From Candidatus Deferrimicrobiaceae bacterium (GTDB taxonomy: Bacteria > Desulfobacterota > Deferrimicrobia > Deferrimicrobiales > Deferrimicrobiaceae), in the NCBI GenBank assembly GCA_036504035.1, contig DASXVV010000009.1, positions 1 to 64,000 of the forward strand: a DNA stretch of 64,000 bases, given 5' to 3'. This document shows positions 1 through 12,342 of the stretch, in pieces. The position numbers and the translations under genes were made by a program. Under the pieces are notes generated by a model. The model worked only from the letters and a program-made list of their open reading frames with translations. It was not told the DNA's origin and searched no databases. The first letter of the stretch is position 1; the number at the start of each line of letters is the position of its first letter.

Positions 1-2161
<2,161 letters not shown>

Positions 2162-2200
2162 ACTACTCAGCGCATGAAAGAAAAAACGAACGCATTCAGA

Positions 2201-2219
2201 ATCGGTTTTCAAAGAACCG
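2201..2219 (-). promoter_or_regulatory. boxA-like antitermination element upstream of 23S
   Basis: The minus strand reads CGGTTCTTTGAAAACCGAT, which resembles the boxA elements (core TTCTTTGAAAA) that recruit the Nus antitermination complex to rRNA operons. It lies about 40 nt upstream of the 23S 5' end. A sister copy lies in the 16S leader (4212-4230). It also has internal symmetry (CGGTT...AACCG), so part of it may take part in 23S processing-stem folding. The function is inferred from motif and position. Confidence 0.6.
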
Positions 2220-2286
2220 CCCCAATATTTCAGGGCTATATCAGGAAATCAGACAATCATTTTCGGCTTCGCAAAGTCGCGAAGGA

Positions 2287-2362
2287 TGGTGGAGGTGAAC
2301 GGGATTGAACCGATGACCTCCTGGTTGCAAACCAGGCGCTCTCCCAACTGAGCTACACCCCC
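2287..2362 (-). tRNA. alaT: tRNA-Ala (anticodon TGC)
   Basis: A 76-nt cloverleaf reads from GGGGGTGTAGCTCAG to a genomically encoded CCA. The acceptor stem contains the G3-U70 wobble pair that is the alanine identity element. The anticodon loop is TTTGCAA with anticodon TGC. It sits between tRNA-Ile and 23S in the 16S-23S spacer, as in most proteobacterial rrn operons. Confidence 0.98.
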
Positions 2363-2421
2363 GGTACACTATCATAGAACGATGCGATCCAATCTTACTT
2401 GCCAGACCGCCGTTGTTTGCG

Positions 2422-2498
<77 letters not shown>

Positions 2499-2502
2499 GC
2501 TG

Positions 2503-2548
2503 AATCTTTCAAAACTGAACAGGGAAGGAATCGCGTTAAGAAATCTCC
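2503..2548 (-). other. 3' arm of the 16S pre-rRNA processing stem
   Basis: The plus-strand text here (CTTTCAAAACTGAACAGG through GAATCGCG) is nearly the same as the minus-strand 16S leader at 4181-4228. In the transcript the two segments are therefore complementary and form a long helix closing off 16S. Such helices are cleaved by RNase III to release pre-16S. A few small bulges are visible. The role follows from general rRNA processing knowledge. Confidence 0.75.
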
Positions 2549-2586
2549 GTGCATACGCAGGCGGTCGAGACCAACCTGAATATGTA

Positions 2587-4159
<1,573 letters not shown>

Positions 4160-4180
4160 ATAACGATAAAACAATAATGA

Positions 4181-4230
4181 AGAGATTCCTTGTTACGCGA
4201 TTCGCATTCCCTGTTCAGTTTTCAAAGATC
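4181..4230 (-). promoter_or_regulatory. 16S leader: boxA-like element and 5' arm of the processing stem
   Basis: The minus strand carries ATCTTTGAAAACTGAAC at 4213-4229, a boxA-like antitermination motif. The surrounding stretch pairs with the spacer at 2503-2548 to form the 16S processing helix. Antitermination and processing signals therefore overlap in the same leader segment. The function is inferred from motif and complementarity. Confidence 0.65.
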
Positions 4231-4263
4231 CAACTGTTCGCCCCTCTTGCGGGCGGGCTATCT

Positions 4264-4292
4264 AATATACGAAAGACCGAATCCGTTGTCAA
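4264..4292 (-). promoter_or_regulatory. rrn promoter P3 (closest to 16S)
   Basis: On the minus strand TTGACA (4287-4292) and TATATT (4264-4269) are separated by exactly 17 bp, a near-consensus sigma70-type promoter. The region upstream is A/T-rich, like an UP element. Transcription would start near 4256, about 97 nt before 16S. It is the strongest of three tandem candidates. Confidence 0.85.
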
Positions 4293-4360
4293 CCAAAAAC
4301 TTCGTTTCCCGATTTTTATTTTTGCTTGTTTCGGGGTTCGCCGTTTCGCGAAGAAAGGGA

Positions 4361-4389
4361 ATGTTACCAAACCCGGAAACCATTTGCAA
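4361..4389 (-). promoter_or_regulatory. rrn promoter P2
   Basis: The minus strand has TTGCAA (4384-4389), a 17-bp spacer and TAACAT (4361-4366). It shares the GCTTGCAA context with P1 and is preceded by an A/T-rich tract. It is the second of three tandem promoters, spaced about 95 bp apart. Confidence 0.6.
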
Positions 4390-4454
4390 GCCTAAAAATC
4401 GCATTCGGGAAACATTTTTTAGAGAGCAGAAGTGCTATCGACCAAAGACCGACT

Positions 4455-4483
4455 ATCTTATTTGAAACCTGTCTCTATTGCAA
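4455..4483 (-). promoter_or_regulatory. rrn promoter P1 (farthest from 16S)
   Basis: The minus strand has TTGCAA (4478-4483), a 17-bp spacer and TAAGAT (4455-4460). An A/T-rich stretch lies just upstream and reaches the tyrS stop codon at 4513. The whole non-coding interval 4160-4512 is thus rRNA promoter and leader. I see no protein gene and no clear terminator for tyrS in it. Confidence 0.6.
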
Positions 4484-4512
4484 GCATAAAATTACTCGAA
4501 CCCAAATTTTAT

Positions 4513-5718
4513 TCAAAACGTAACGATCGCGAACTCCTTCTTCCCGATCTTCATGCGAATATCTCCTTTGTTGTCGAGGACTTGACCCGGGTCGACGATC
4601 TTTTCCCCGTTGACTTCGAGTCCTCCGCCCACGATCAGGCGTCTCGCAGCCGACTTCGTAGTGAACGTGGAAGACACCAGCGAAACCGCGGTTGCCATGT
4701 CGATCAGCCGGGGAAAGGAAGCCCCATCGACCCGTCTTGCGTCATCGGGGAACTCTTTCCTGGTGAACCGCCCCCGGAATCCTTCGATCGCGGCATCGGC
4801 CGCCGCCGGGCCGTGGAACCTGCAGACGATCTCACGCGCCAGAGCGACCTTCTTCTCCATTGGGTGGAGGGACCCGTCGGCCAGTCCGTTCTTGAGTGAC
4901 TCGAACTCGTCGATCCCAATGTCCGACAGCAGCTCGTAATAGCGGACCATCAGCGCATCGGAGATGGACATGACCTTGCCGAAGATCTGGTCGGGCGGCT
5001 CGGTGATCCCTATATAGTTGCCGAGGCTCTTGCTCATCTTGTTGACGCCGTCCAGCCCCTCCAAAAGAGGCGTCATCATGACGACCTGGGGTTCGAGGCC
5101 ATGCGCTCGCTGGAGATCCCTGCCGACCAGCAGGTTGAATTTCTGGTCGGTCCCGCCGAATTCGACGTCGGCCTCAAGCGCGACCGAATCGTATCCCTGA
5201 AGGAGGGGATACAGGAATTCGTGGATGGAGATCGGCTTCCCACCCTCGAACCTTTTCCGGAAATCGTCGCGTTCGAGCATACGGGCAACAGTCATTTGCG
5301 CCGTGAGCCGCACGACGTCGTCGATCTTCATCGGCGAGAGCCATTCGGAGTTGAACCGGACCTCGGTCTTTCGGGGATCCAGGATCTTGAAGATCTGTTC
5401 CTTATAGGTCTCGGCGTTGCGAAGGACGTCCTCGCGCGTCAGCGCCTTACGCGTTTCGGACTTGCCGGTGGGGTCGCCGATCATTCCCGTGAAATCGCCG
5501 ATCAGGAAGATCACCTGATGTCCTGCGTCCTGGAAATGCTTCAGCTTCTGTATCAGGACGGTATGCCCAAGGTGAAGGTCGGGGGCAGTGGGATCGAAAC
5601 CCGCCTTGATCCGTAGCGGTTTCCCCGTGCGGGAGGATTTTTCGAGCTTGCGCGCCAGCTCGGCGTCGTCGATGACTTCGACCGTGCCGCGCTTCAGGGC
5701 CTTGAGAAGATCTTCCAT
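4513..5718 (-). CDS. tyrS: Tyrosyl-tRNA synthetase
   Basis: Charges tRNA-Tyr with tyrosine in the cytoplasm (class I aminoacyl-tRNA synthetase). The 401-residue product has the HIGH-type motif HLGH at residues 49-52, the KMSKS loop about two thirds along, and an S4-like RNA-binding domain at the C-terminus. This matches the long TyrRS type of many proteobacteria. The ATG at 5718 is chosen because GAGGAG stands 9 nt upstream; an in-frame ATG 19 codons earlier has no such site and would overlap the upstream gene further. It overlaps the end of ymdB by 25 nt and is the last gene of the smc-to-tyrS run before the rRNA promoters. Confidence 0.96.
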   Translation of the reverse strand: MEDLLKALKRGTVEVIDDAELARKLEKSSRTGKPLRIKAGFDPTAPDLHLGHTVLIQKLKHFQDAGHQVIFLIGDFTGMIGDPTGKSETRKALTREDVLRNAETYKEQIFKILDPRKTEVRFNSEWLSPMKIDDVVRLTAQMTVARMLERDDFRKRFEGGKPISIHEFLYPLLQGYDSVALEADVEFGGTDQKFNLLVGRDLQRAHGLEPQVVMMTPLLEGLDGVNKMSKSLGNYIGITEPPDQIFGKVMSISDALMVRYYELLSDIGIDEFESLKNGLADGSLHPMEKKVALAREIVCRFHGPAAADAAIEGFRGRFTRKEFPDDARRVDGASFPRLIDMATAVSLVSSTFTTKSAARRLIVGGGLEVNGEKIVDPGQVLDNKGDIRMKIGKKEFAIVTF

Positions 5719-6518
5719 GCGTCCGCGCTCCTCATCTGCGTTTCGCTCATCGTAAACGATTCGATCCCGAGACATCTTCCGTCGACGGCGTCGATTTCAA
5801 GGAATACACCCGAGACTTCGGGCTCCCCTGCCGCGGTTTCGAACCGGGTGGGCAACTGGGTCAGGAAACGCCGGAGCACGATATCGGGGGATACGCCGAT
5901 GACCGATTGGCCGGGCCCGCACATGCCCGCATCAGTGATATATGCCGTTCCCCGAGGAAGGAGCTGAGCATCGGCCGTTCGGACGTGCGTATGCGTCCCC
6001 AGGACCGCCGACACCCTTCCATCGAGATGGAATCCCATCGCCCGTTTTTCGGATGTCGCCTCGGCGTGGAAATCGACAATGATGGGACGCCCGACCTTGC
6101 CGATGGCCGGAAGCGATTCTTCGATCCAGCGGAAGGGACAGTCGTAAGTTCCCATGAAAACGCGTCCGATGAGGGAGACGACCGCGTACTCCCTCCCGCT
6201 GCGGCCTCTGTAAACCGCCCATCCGCGCCCATCAACCCCCGGAGGATAGTTGGCCGGGCGCAGGATCCGCTCATCATCGCGGACGAACGGGACGCCTTCC
6301 TTCTTGTCCCATATGTGGTTGCCCCCGGTCAGGACATCGATCCCCGCAGAAAACAGCTCCCGCAGAACGGAAGCCGTCACGCCATTTCCGGAGGCCGCGT
6401 TCTCGCCATTGGCAATGACGAGGTCGACATCGCGACGGGCTGGAAGCCTGGCCAGAAACTCACGGACGCCCTTGCGACCCGGCTCCCCGACTACATCTCC
6501 CAGAAATAGAACCCACAC
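5694..6518 (-). CDS. ymdB: YmdB-family metallophosphoesterase (TIGR00282)
   Basis: A 274-residue calcineurin-like phosphoesterase of the YmdB family, whose Bacillus member hydrolyses cyclic nucleotides in vitro. Dinuclear metal-site motifs are visible in order: GDVVG at the N-terminus, NGEN near residue 37, GNHIWD near residue 66, [10 protein letters not shown] mid-protein, GTHTHV, and the following TDAGMCG. It lies 15 nt downstream of rny, a pairing conserved in many bacteria. This suggests a link to RNA turnover or second-messenger control, but its substrate here is unknown. There is no signal peptide, so it is cytoplasmic. Confidence 0.9.
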   Translation of the reverse strand: MWVLFLGDVVGEPGRKGVREFLARLPARRDVDLVIANGENAASGNGVTASVLRELFSAGIDVLTGGNHIWDKKEGVPFVRDDERILRPANYPPGVDGRGWAVYRGRSGREYAVVSLIGRVFMGTYDCPFRWIEESLPAIGKVGRPIIVDFHAEATSEKRAMGFHLDGRVSAVLGTHTHVRTADAQLLPRGTAYITDAGMCGPGQSVIGVSPDIVLRRFLTQLPTRFETAAGEPEVSGVFLEIDAVDGRCLGIESFTMSETQMRSADAWKIFSRP

Positions 6519-6533
6519 CTCCGTTATCCCCGG

Positions 6534-8111
6534 CTACTTCGCGTAATCGACGGCACGCGTCTCGCGAATGACGGTCACGCGGATCTGGCCGGGATATGAC
6601 AGCTCGGACTCGACTTTGCGCGCGATGTCGCGTGCCAGCATCGTGGCCGCGTCGTCGGTGATCTTCTGATAGTCGACGATAATTCGAACCTCGCGGCCTG
6701 CCTGGATCGCGTAGGACTTTTCGACGCCGGGGAATGACTTGGCGATCCGTTCGAGGTCCTCGAGACGCTTGAGGTAGTTCGCCAGCATTTCGCGCCTGGC
6801 GCCGGGCCGGGCGCCGGAAAGTGCGTCGGCTGCCTGGACCAGAATCGGCATGATGTCGTTGGGAGACTCGTCCTCGTGGTGGGCGGCGATCGCGTGAACG
6901 ATCCGGGGCGCCTCGCCGTACTTCTTTGCCAGGTCGGCACCGATCAGCGCATGCGGCCCCTCGACCTCGTGGTCGACCGCTTTGCCGATATCGTGGAGAA
7001 GGCCGGCGCGCTTGGCGATCTTTGGGTTGAGCCCGAGCTCTGAAGCGATCATCCCGCACAGGAACGCCACTTCCATCGAGTGGGTGTAGATGTTCTGCCC
7101 GTAGGAAGTGCGGTATTTCAGCTTCCCGATCAGCTTGACAAGCTCCGGGTGGATCCCGTGAAGGCCGAGATCGAAGAGTGCCTGCTCGCCGGACTCCCGA
7201 ACCGTCTCCTCGACTTCCTTGGTGACTTTCTCGACCGTCTCCTCGATGCGGGCCGGATGAATCCGTCCGTCCTGGACGAGGCGCGACAGCGCAATCCGGG
7301 CGACTTCGCGCCGTACGGGATTGAACCCGGAGAGAATGACCGCTTCGGGCGTATCGTCGATGATGATATCGATGCCCGTGGCCGCCTCGAATGCCCGGAT
7401 ATTTCTCCCTTCCCGGCCGATGATGCGCCCCTTCATTTCTTCGGAGGGGAGAGGAACCGCCGTTACGACATGCTCGGCCACGTAATCGGCCGCATACCGC
7501 TGGACCGACATGGCGATTATCTTTCGGGCCTTCTGGAGGGCTTCTTCCTTGAACTCGTCGTCCATCACACGAATCTTCCGTCCAGCCTCAAGGCGCGCCT
7601 CGCTGGAAACCTGCTCGACGAGCTCGGCCTTCGCCTGCTCTGCGCTGATACCTGCGATCCGCTCGAGATTTTCGTTGGCCCGACCCATGGCTTCCTTGAC
7701 ATCGGCCTGCCCCTTTTCGAGGTCGCGGGTCTTTTCGGAGAGCTCCTGCTCCTTGCGCGTGTAATCGGCGGACCGGGTTTCGAGCGCTTCCGTCTTGCGG
7801 TCGAGCTGGTCTTCCTTTTGGAGGAGCCGTTTCTCGAGTTGCCCGATCTCGTTTTTCCGGTCGCGGGTCTCACGCTCGAAGTCGAGCTTCATCTGGAGCT
7901 GGTGATCCTTGGCCTGAAGCGCCGCTTCCTTGACGATGTTCTCGGCTTCCTTACGGGCGTTCTGCAGCAGCTCCTCTGCCTTGGAGGATTCGACTACCGC
8001 GTTATTCTCGTTGATCCGGTTCCTGGCTCTGAGCGACACGACCATGACACCCAGGATAATGGCGACCACGGCCAGCAAAACGATGGCAATAATACTGATA
8101 TCGATATTCAA
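6534..8111 (-). CDS. rny: Ribonuclease Y
   Basis: Membrane-anchored endoribonuclease that initiates mRNA decay. The 525-residue protein has an N-terminal transmembrane helix (about residues 5-25), a long charged coiled coil, a KH RNA-binding domain with [15 protein letters not shown], and an HD phosphohydrolase domain with the HDIGK motif. The start is a TTG at 8111 with AGGAGG exactly 6 nt upstream; starting there puts the membrane helix at the very N-terminus and gives the usual family length of about 520. The longer open frame reaching 8222 has no supporting signal. It follows fthC by 23 nt and precedes ymdB. Confidence 0.95.
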   Translation of the reverse strand: MNIDISIIAIVLLAVVAIILGVMVVSLRARNRINENNAVVESSKAEELLQNARKEAENIVKEAALQAKDHQLQMKLDFERETRDRKNEIGQLEKRLLQKEDQLDRKTEALETRSADYTRKEQELSEKTRDLEKGQADVKEAMGRANENLERIAGISAEQAKAELVEQVSSEARLEAGRKIRVMDDEFKEEALQKARKIIAMSVQRYAADYVAEHVVTAVPLPSEEMKGRIIGREGRNIRAFEAATGIDIIIDDTPEAVILSGFNPVRREVARIALSRLVQDGRIHPARIEETVEKVTKEVEETVRESGEQALFDLGLHGIHPELVKLIGKLKYRTSYGQNIYTHSMEVAFLCGMIASELGLNPKIAKRAGLLHDIGKAVDHEVEGPHALIGADLAKKYGEAPRIVHAIAAHHEDESPNDIMPILVQAADALSGARPGARREMLANYLKRLEDLERIAKSFPGVEKSYAIQAGREVRIIVDYQKITDDAATMLARDIARKVESELSYPGQIRVTVIRETRAVDYAK

Positions 8112-8134
8112 TTGAGACCTCCTGGGTGGAGCAT

Positions 8135-8743
8135 CTATTTGCAAGTGCGTGGAGAATTGGCCGAAAAAGACGTTCTGATCACGAGTTCTTCGGTCACCAC
8201 GCCATCCATCAGAACATCCCACGGATCATGGGGAACTTCGGGAACGATCTGCCAGGAAAAAGCCAACCCGACAACTTCTTTCGAGACGGGCCTTGCAAGG
8301 AACCTGTCGTAATAACCGGCCCCTCGCCCAAGACGATTCCCGCTAGCGTCGAACGCCAGACCGGGAACCACGACCAGGTCGAAACCCTCGTCCTTGCAAC
8401 GCCTTTCCGGTTTGCCATCGGGGGCGGGTATACCGAACCTGTCCCGGACCAACGCCCCCTCCCCTTCGACAAGAAAGAAAGACATCTCTCCGTCGGGAAG
8501 TATCCGGGGGTAATAGACCAAGCCGCCCTCGGCCCGGACGGATTCCGCGATCACGCGGGTCCCGACCTCGCCGGGCATCCCCGCGTAAAGGGCCACGGCC
8601 ATTCCCGCCCTCGGCGGATAGACGGCAAGCAATCGCGCCTGTGCACGGAGGCTCCGCTCGGCCAGATCGAGATCGGAGATCGACTTCGGCCAGCTCGCGG
8701 CAATCTTCTTGCGAAGCAGCGCCTTACGCCCATTTTCGGGCAT
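8135..8743 (-). CDS. fthC: 5-formyltetrahydrofolate cyclo-ligase
   Basis: Converts 5-formyl-THF to 5,10-methenyl-THF with ATP, recycling folate in the cytoplasm. The 202-residue length is typical. The C-terminal signature [11 protein letters not shown], preceded by PGLAFD, marks the family. The ATG at 8743 has AAAGG about 5 nt upstream. Position is informative: in E. coli the order is zapA - ssrS (6S RNA) - ygfA (this enzyme), and the same order is kept here. It runs on into rny. The roughly 210 nt between the 6S RNA and this start show no further gene. Confidence 0.93.
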   Translation of the reverse strand: MPENGRKALLRKKIAASWPKSISDLDLAERSLRAQARLLAVYPPRAGMAVALYAGMPGEVGTRVIAESVRAEGGLVYYPRILPDGEMSFFLVEGEGALVRDRFGIPAPDGKPERRCKDEGFDLVVVPGLAFDASGNRLGRGAGYYDRFLARPVSKEVVGLAFSWQIVPEVPHDPWDVLMDGVVTEELVIRTSFSANSPRTCK

Positions 8744-8954
8744 CGGAACCTTTCTTGTTGACCATCGTCGGGGGATACAACGGGAAGCGAAGCCATCTGA
8801 ACAACGGCGAACCGCAGGACCCGGCGCAAGGCCGAACCATCGCGGAAAAAGAGCTATTCGAATTCAGAAAATACTATTCGCCTGATCGTCGTTAAAGACG
8901 GTTCCGTTGCCCGAATCTATATCTAACGGCCTGGAAGCCGTGAAAACCGGCCGG

Positions 8955-9146
8955 TCGGAGCAGCCCCTGCTCCAGTGCGGTTTCGGCGTTTGAGTTGAAC
9001 CTGGTGTTGACCAGGTGGGCTCTCTGCGGGCGCTTTCAGGCTTCCCCTTCGAGGGGGCATGCACAAGGGCGCACGGAAGAGATCCCGTTCTTTGAGAGTT
9101 GGCTCAAACTCTCCCGCCGATCTCCGGCACAGCAGGGGCTCCCTGC
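8955..9146 (-). ncRNA. ssrS: 6S RNA (SsrS)
   Basis: The minus strand between zapA and fthC folds as 6S RNA, which binds sigma70-RNA polymerase and represses transcription in slow growth. The ends pair (AGCCCCTGCT with GGAGCAGGGGCT). The apical part has GCATGCCCCCTCGAAGGGG followed by GAAGCC, which parallels the E. coli segment GCAUGCUCGG...GAAGCC. After it comes a CACCTGG-ACCAGGTTCAA hairpin that matches the E. coli element in the same place. The gene order zapA-6S-cyclo-ligase is the proteobacterial arrangement. The exact ends are estimates from the closing stem. Confidence 0.88.
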
Positions 9147-9155
9147 CTGATCAAA

Positions 9156-9440
9156 TCATGGATCGAGCGCTTGTTGCAATACATCGAGAAGGTTTTTTTC
9201 GGCCGCCTCATCCCGGCCCTTCCGGCTTTCGACCAATTTCTTCAACTCGAGAACTTCATCGGCCATGGTGATCGCCGCAAGAAGGATCACGTTGAGATAG
9301 TTGGTCGTGGAGCCGCCCTTCTGGATTTCTTGGACCCTTTCGTTGACCATCGCTCCCAACCGCTCCAGATGGTCCTGGGAACGGTCGGACATGATGGTCA
9401 GCGTGTAGCCGGCAATGCACAAATCGACCCGGTTCGACAT
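9156..9440 (-). CDS. zapA: Cell division protein ZapA
   Basis: A 94-residue protein of the ZapA family, which cross-links FtsZ filaments at the division ring. It has the typical short beta-hairpin start (VDLCIAGYTLTI) followed by two helices, the second a coiled coil around residues 60-90. Length and position directly upstream of 6S RNA support the call. It follows a ZapB-like gene by 31 nt, so the two are very probably co-transcribed. Cytoplasmic. Confidence 0.88.
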   Translation of the reverse strand: MSNRVDLCIAGYTLTIMSDRSQDHLERLGAMVNERVQEIQKGGSTTNYLNVILLAAITMADEVLELKKLVESRKGRDEAAEKNLLDVLQQALDP

Positions 9441-9471
9441 ATCACGCTGTTTCCATTATACAGCGTATGCT

Positions 9472-9702
9472 TTATATCTCAATGGTTTCGAGTCGTGAGA
9501 GCAACTTGTCGACCCGCCCCTTTACGTCGGTCTTCTCCTGGTTCAGCTCGGCGATCTTCCTAGCCAGCTCCTGGATCTCGCTGTTCTTCGCTTCGAGCTG
9601 GGCCGACAATGCCTCTTTTTCGGTTTTAAGCGACTTGACGAGCGTCGCGAGGTCTCCGATCCGTTTTTCGATCAGTTCGAATGCTTCATCGCTCACGATC
9701 AT
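9472..9702 (-). CDS. Small coiled-coil protein, ZapB-like
   Basis: The 76-residue product is almost wholly a heptad-patterned coiled coil from about residue 8 to the end, without membrane segment or enzymatic motif. Its size and position directly before zapA fit a ZapB-like division factor, and many deltaproteobacteria have such a pair. The ATG at 9702 has AAGGAG 6 nt upstream; an in-frame ATG at 9729 would place that site inside the coding region. Sequence alone does not distinguish ZapB from other small coiled coils, so the function is inferred from context. Confidence 0.75.
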   Translation of the reverse strand: MIVSDEAFELIEKRIGDLATLVKSLKTEKEALSAQLEAKNSEIQELARKIAELNQEKTDVKGRVDKLLSRLETIEI

Positions 9703-9795
9703 TTTCTTCTCCTTGCAGGACGTTTTCATCTGGTATGGATAGATGAGGATAACTCTTTTTGGGACTGCCGAACAGCCTCAACGCGCCCCACACTG

Positions 9796-11412
9796 CTAAT
9801 CCAGCATCTGGAGGACATTGTATGCGATCGACTTCGCATGGGACGCGATGACCTTCCATGACGCCAGGATGTCAAGATGCGCGGCGCTGGTTTCCAGCGA
9901 TTCCGGGGTGCCTTTTTGAAGCCGGAATATGTGCGCAAGCCGAAGCTCGCGCTCCTTGTTGCTGATCCGTTTTTTCTGCTCGATGACGTTTTGGGCAGCC
10001 TTGCGATCGCGCGTCACGAAAGCCGAGATCGCCTCCCGGAACATGGCGCCGACATCGCGCAGAAAGTCACTGAGCTCTTTCTCGCCGTCGGGCGAAAATC
10101 GTTGCTTGTTCTTTTCCATGCGACTGACATGTTCGGCGAGCGTCTTGTCGATGGAATCGGCGATGGTCTCGAGGTCGGAGACGATCGATATGTAGGCGAC
10201 CGCCTGACGTGTCTGGTCGGGATCCAGAGCCCCCTCGCCGAGTTGGGAGAGGAATTTCTTGATCTCTCGCGACAGGAGTTCGATGTCGTTCCCGATGTGC
10301 CGGATTTTTTCGGAAAATTCCTCGCTCTGCCCATGAATCGCTTTGACCGACAGGTCTAGCATCTCCTGAACCATGTCGGCCATCCGCAAGATCTCCCGCG
10401 CGGCTTGCCCCAGCGCCGCTCCCGTGACCGGAAGGTGTTCCGTGTCGAGATAGACGGCCTGCCCCCGGGGAGCCGTTGCGCTCTCGTCGGGAAACCATCG
10501 GGTCAGCCATCTTGAAAGCATCGGCCCTAGCGGGAAATAAACCAGTGCGAGCATCAGGTTGAACAGGGTGTGGGCATTCGCGACAACGCGGGATGGATCG
10601 GAGGAGACCGATACCAGGATAAACTTGGCGACGGGAAAAAACGGGAGGAACAACAGGGCGCCGCTCGTCTTCATCAGCATATGCCCCCAGGCGATCCGCC
10701 TGCCTCCGGACGCCAGCCCGGATGCCGCCACGAATGCGATCGAAGCGGCGCCGACGTTAGCGCCGAGCACCAGCGGGAGGACAGCCGGGAGGCCTAGCAT
10801 CCCCTTCTGGACAAAAGCGATGAGCAGGATCATGACGGCGGTTCCGCTCTGGAAGACGACGCTCAACCCGATTCCCCAGGCAAACGCAAGCAGCGGCGCC
10901 TCCGCCAGGTCCGACATCAGGAACCTGAGGCTTTCGATCTGCCCCATCCCCGATGCCGCCTCGGAGAGAAACCGGAGCGCGAGCAGGATGAACCCGAATC
11001 CGAGTACACCCTGCCCAACTGCCTTCAACTGCGCCTTGCTGGCGGTCAGGATAATCAGGACTCCGAGCGAGATGACGGGCAAGGCGAACTGGTAGATCCG
11101 GAACGACAAGAGTTGGATTGTGAGCGTCGACCCGAGGTCGGCGCCCAGGATGACTGCGAGTGATTGAACGAGCGGAAGGGTTGCAATCTCGGAAAACGAC
11201 ACCAGGAGGGTAACGACCGCGCCCGAACTCTGGAGCAGGACGGTTCCGGCCGCTCCTGCAGCGAATGACCCGATCCGACCGCTTGCCGGATCGGAAAGCG
11301 CGGTCCGAAGGTGTGACCCCAGGGCGAATTCGAATCCCTGGCCGGTTAGCCGAACGCCGTAGAGAAGGATGCAGATCGCCCCGAGGACCTGAAGAAACAG
11401 GGTATCGATCAT
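9796..11412 (-). CDS. Na+/phosphate symporter family protein with PhoU-like C-terminal domain
   Basis: The 538-residue inner-membrane protein has two inverted Na/Pi-cotransporter repeats in the first 310 residues. Each carries the family Gln-Ser motif (LLQSSGAVVTLLV near residue 60, VVFQSGTAVMILL near 185). A helical PhoU-like domain of about 200 residues follows. This is the NptA / YjbB architecture for sodium-coupled phosphate movement. The start codon ATG at 11412 directly follows the ftsY stop codon, so translation is probably coupled. Substrate and direction of transport cannot be read from sequence. No other phosphate gene is nearby, which is odd for its place in a division and targeting operon. 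Confidence 0.88.
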   Translation of the reverse strand: MIDTLFLQVLGAICILLYGVRLTGQGFEFALGSHLRTALSDPASGRIGSFAAGAAGTVLLQSSGAVVTLLVSFSEIATLPLVQSLAVILGADLGSTLTIQLLSFRIYQFALPVISLGVLIILTASKAQLKAVGQGVLGFGFILLALRFLSEAASGMGQIESLRFLMSDLAEAPLLAFAWGIGLSVVFQSGTAVMILLIAFVQKGMLGLPAVLPLVLGANVGAASIAFVAASGLASGGRRIAWGHMLMKTSGALLFLPFFPVAKFILVSVSSDPSRVVANAHTLFNLMLALVYFPLGPMLSRWLTRWFPDESATAPRGQAVYLDTEHLPVTGAALGQAAREILRMADMVQEMLDLSVKAIHGQSEEFSEKIRHIGNDIELLSREIKKFLSQLGEGALDPDQTRQAVAYISIVSDLETIADSIDKTLAEHVSRMEKNKQRFSPDGEKELSDFLRDVGAMFREAISAFVTRDRKAAQNVIEQKKRISNKERELRLAHIFRLQKGTPESLETSAAHLDILASWKVIASHAKSIAYNVLQMLD

Positions 11413-12342
11413 TCAGTCTCCGGGTTGGCAGAGCGCTTCGGCAAACTTTCCTGCATCGAAGGGACGCAGATCCTCGATCGCTTCGCCGACGCCGATGAAC
11501 CGGATCGGGATGCCGATCTCGCGGGTCACGGCCAGTACGACGCCGCCCTTGGCGGTTCCGTCGAGCTTGGTCAAGGCGATGCCGGTCACGCCGGTTGCTT
11601 CGCCGAAGATCTTCGCCTGGGCGATCGCGTTCTGCCCGCTCGTCGCATCGAGAACGAGAAGCACTTCTTGCGGCGCGCCGGAGATTTCCTTGCCGATCAC
11701 CCGAACGACCTTCTTCATCTCGTCCATAAGGTTCGACTTCGTATGCAGCCGACCGGCGGTATCGATAATGACGACATCGATGCCCCGGGCACGCCCGGCA
11801 CGCACGGCGTCGAATGCGACGGCGGAAGAATCGGCCCCTTCCTTGTGCTGGACGAAATCGACTTTCGCACGATCGGCCCAGATCTTGAGCTGCTCGATGG
11901 CCGCAGCCCGGAAAGTGTCGCCGGCGGCCACCAGAACCGAATGCCCCTCCCCCTTGAAAAAGGCCGCCACTTTTCCGATGGTGGTGGTCTTCCCCGCGCC
12001 GTTGACGCCGACAACCAGGATAACGTACGGACCCGGCTTTTCTATCCGGATCGGGACGGCACAAGGCGCCAGCGTATCCTCGACCATCTTGCGGAGGGCT
12101 TCCCGAAGCGCCCGGACGTCAGGCAACAACCCCTTTCGCCATTGGGCCCGCAGCGCCTCGGTGTATTCGGCGGCGATAGACGCCCCCGCATCGGACAGGA
12201 TCAGCGCCTCCTCGAGCTCGGAAAGGACTTTTTCGTCGATCGGGCCGATGCCCCGCGCGATCGCCCCGACGTTCATCGAAAGCAGCTCTCGTGTCCGGGA
12301 GAGCCCCGCCTTCAGGCGTGAGAAGAACGAGCCGTTACTCAT
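11413..12342 (-). CDS. ftsY: Signal recognition particle receptor FtsY
   Basis: SRP-receptor GTPase that docks ribosome-nascent chains to the Sec translocon at the inner membrane. The 309-residue protein is the short form, an N-domain of about 95 residues plus G-domain, without the long acidic A-domain of E. coli. GTPase motifs are clear: GVNGAGKTTTIGK (about residues 112-124), DTFRAAA, DTAGR and TKLDGTAKGG. It overlaps the end of smc by 4 nt (ATGA). smc-ftsY adjacency is widespread in bacteria. Confidence 0.96.
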   Translation of the reverse strand: MSNGSFFSRLKAGLSRTRELLSMNVGAIARGIGPIDEKVLSELEEALILSDAGASIAAEYTEALRAQWRKGLLPDVRALREALRKMVEDTLAPCAVPIRIEKPGPYVILVVGVNGAGKTTTIGKVAAFFKGEGHSVLVAAGDTFRAAAIEQLKIWADRAKVDFVQHKEGADSSAVAFDAVRAGRARGIDVVIIDTAGRLHTKSNLMDEMKKVVRVIGKEISGAPQEVLLVLDATSGQNAIAQAKIFGEATGVTGIALTKLDGTAKGGVVLAVTREIGIPIRFIGVGEAIEDLRPFDAGKFAEALCQPGD

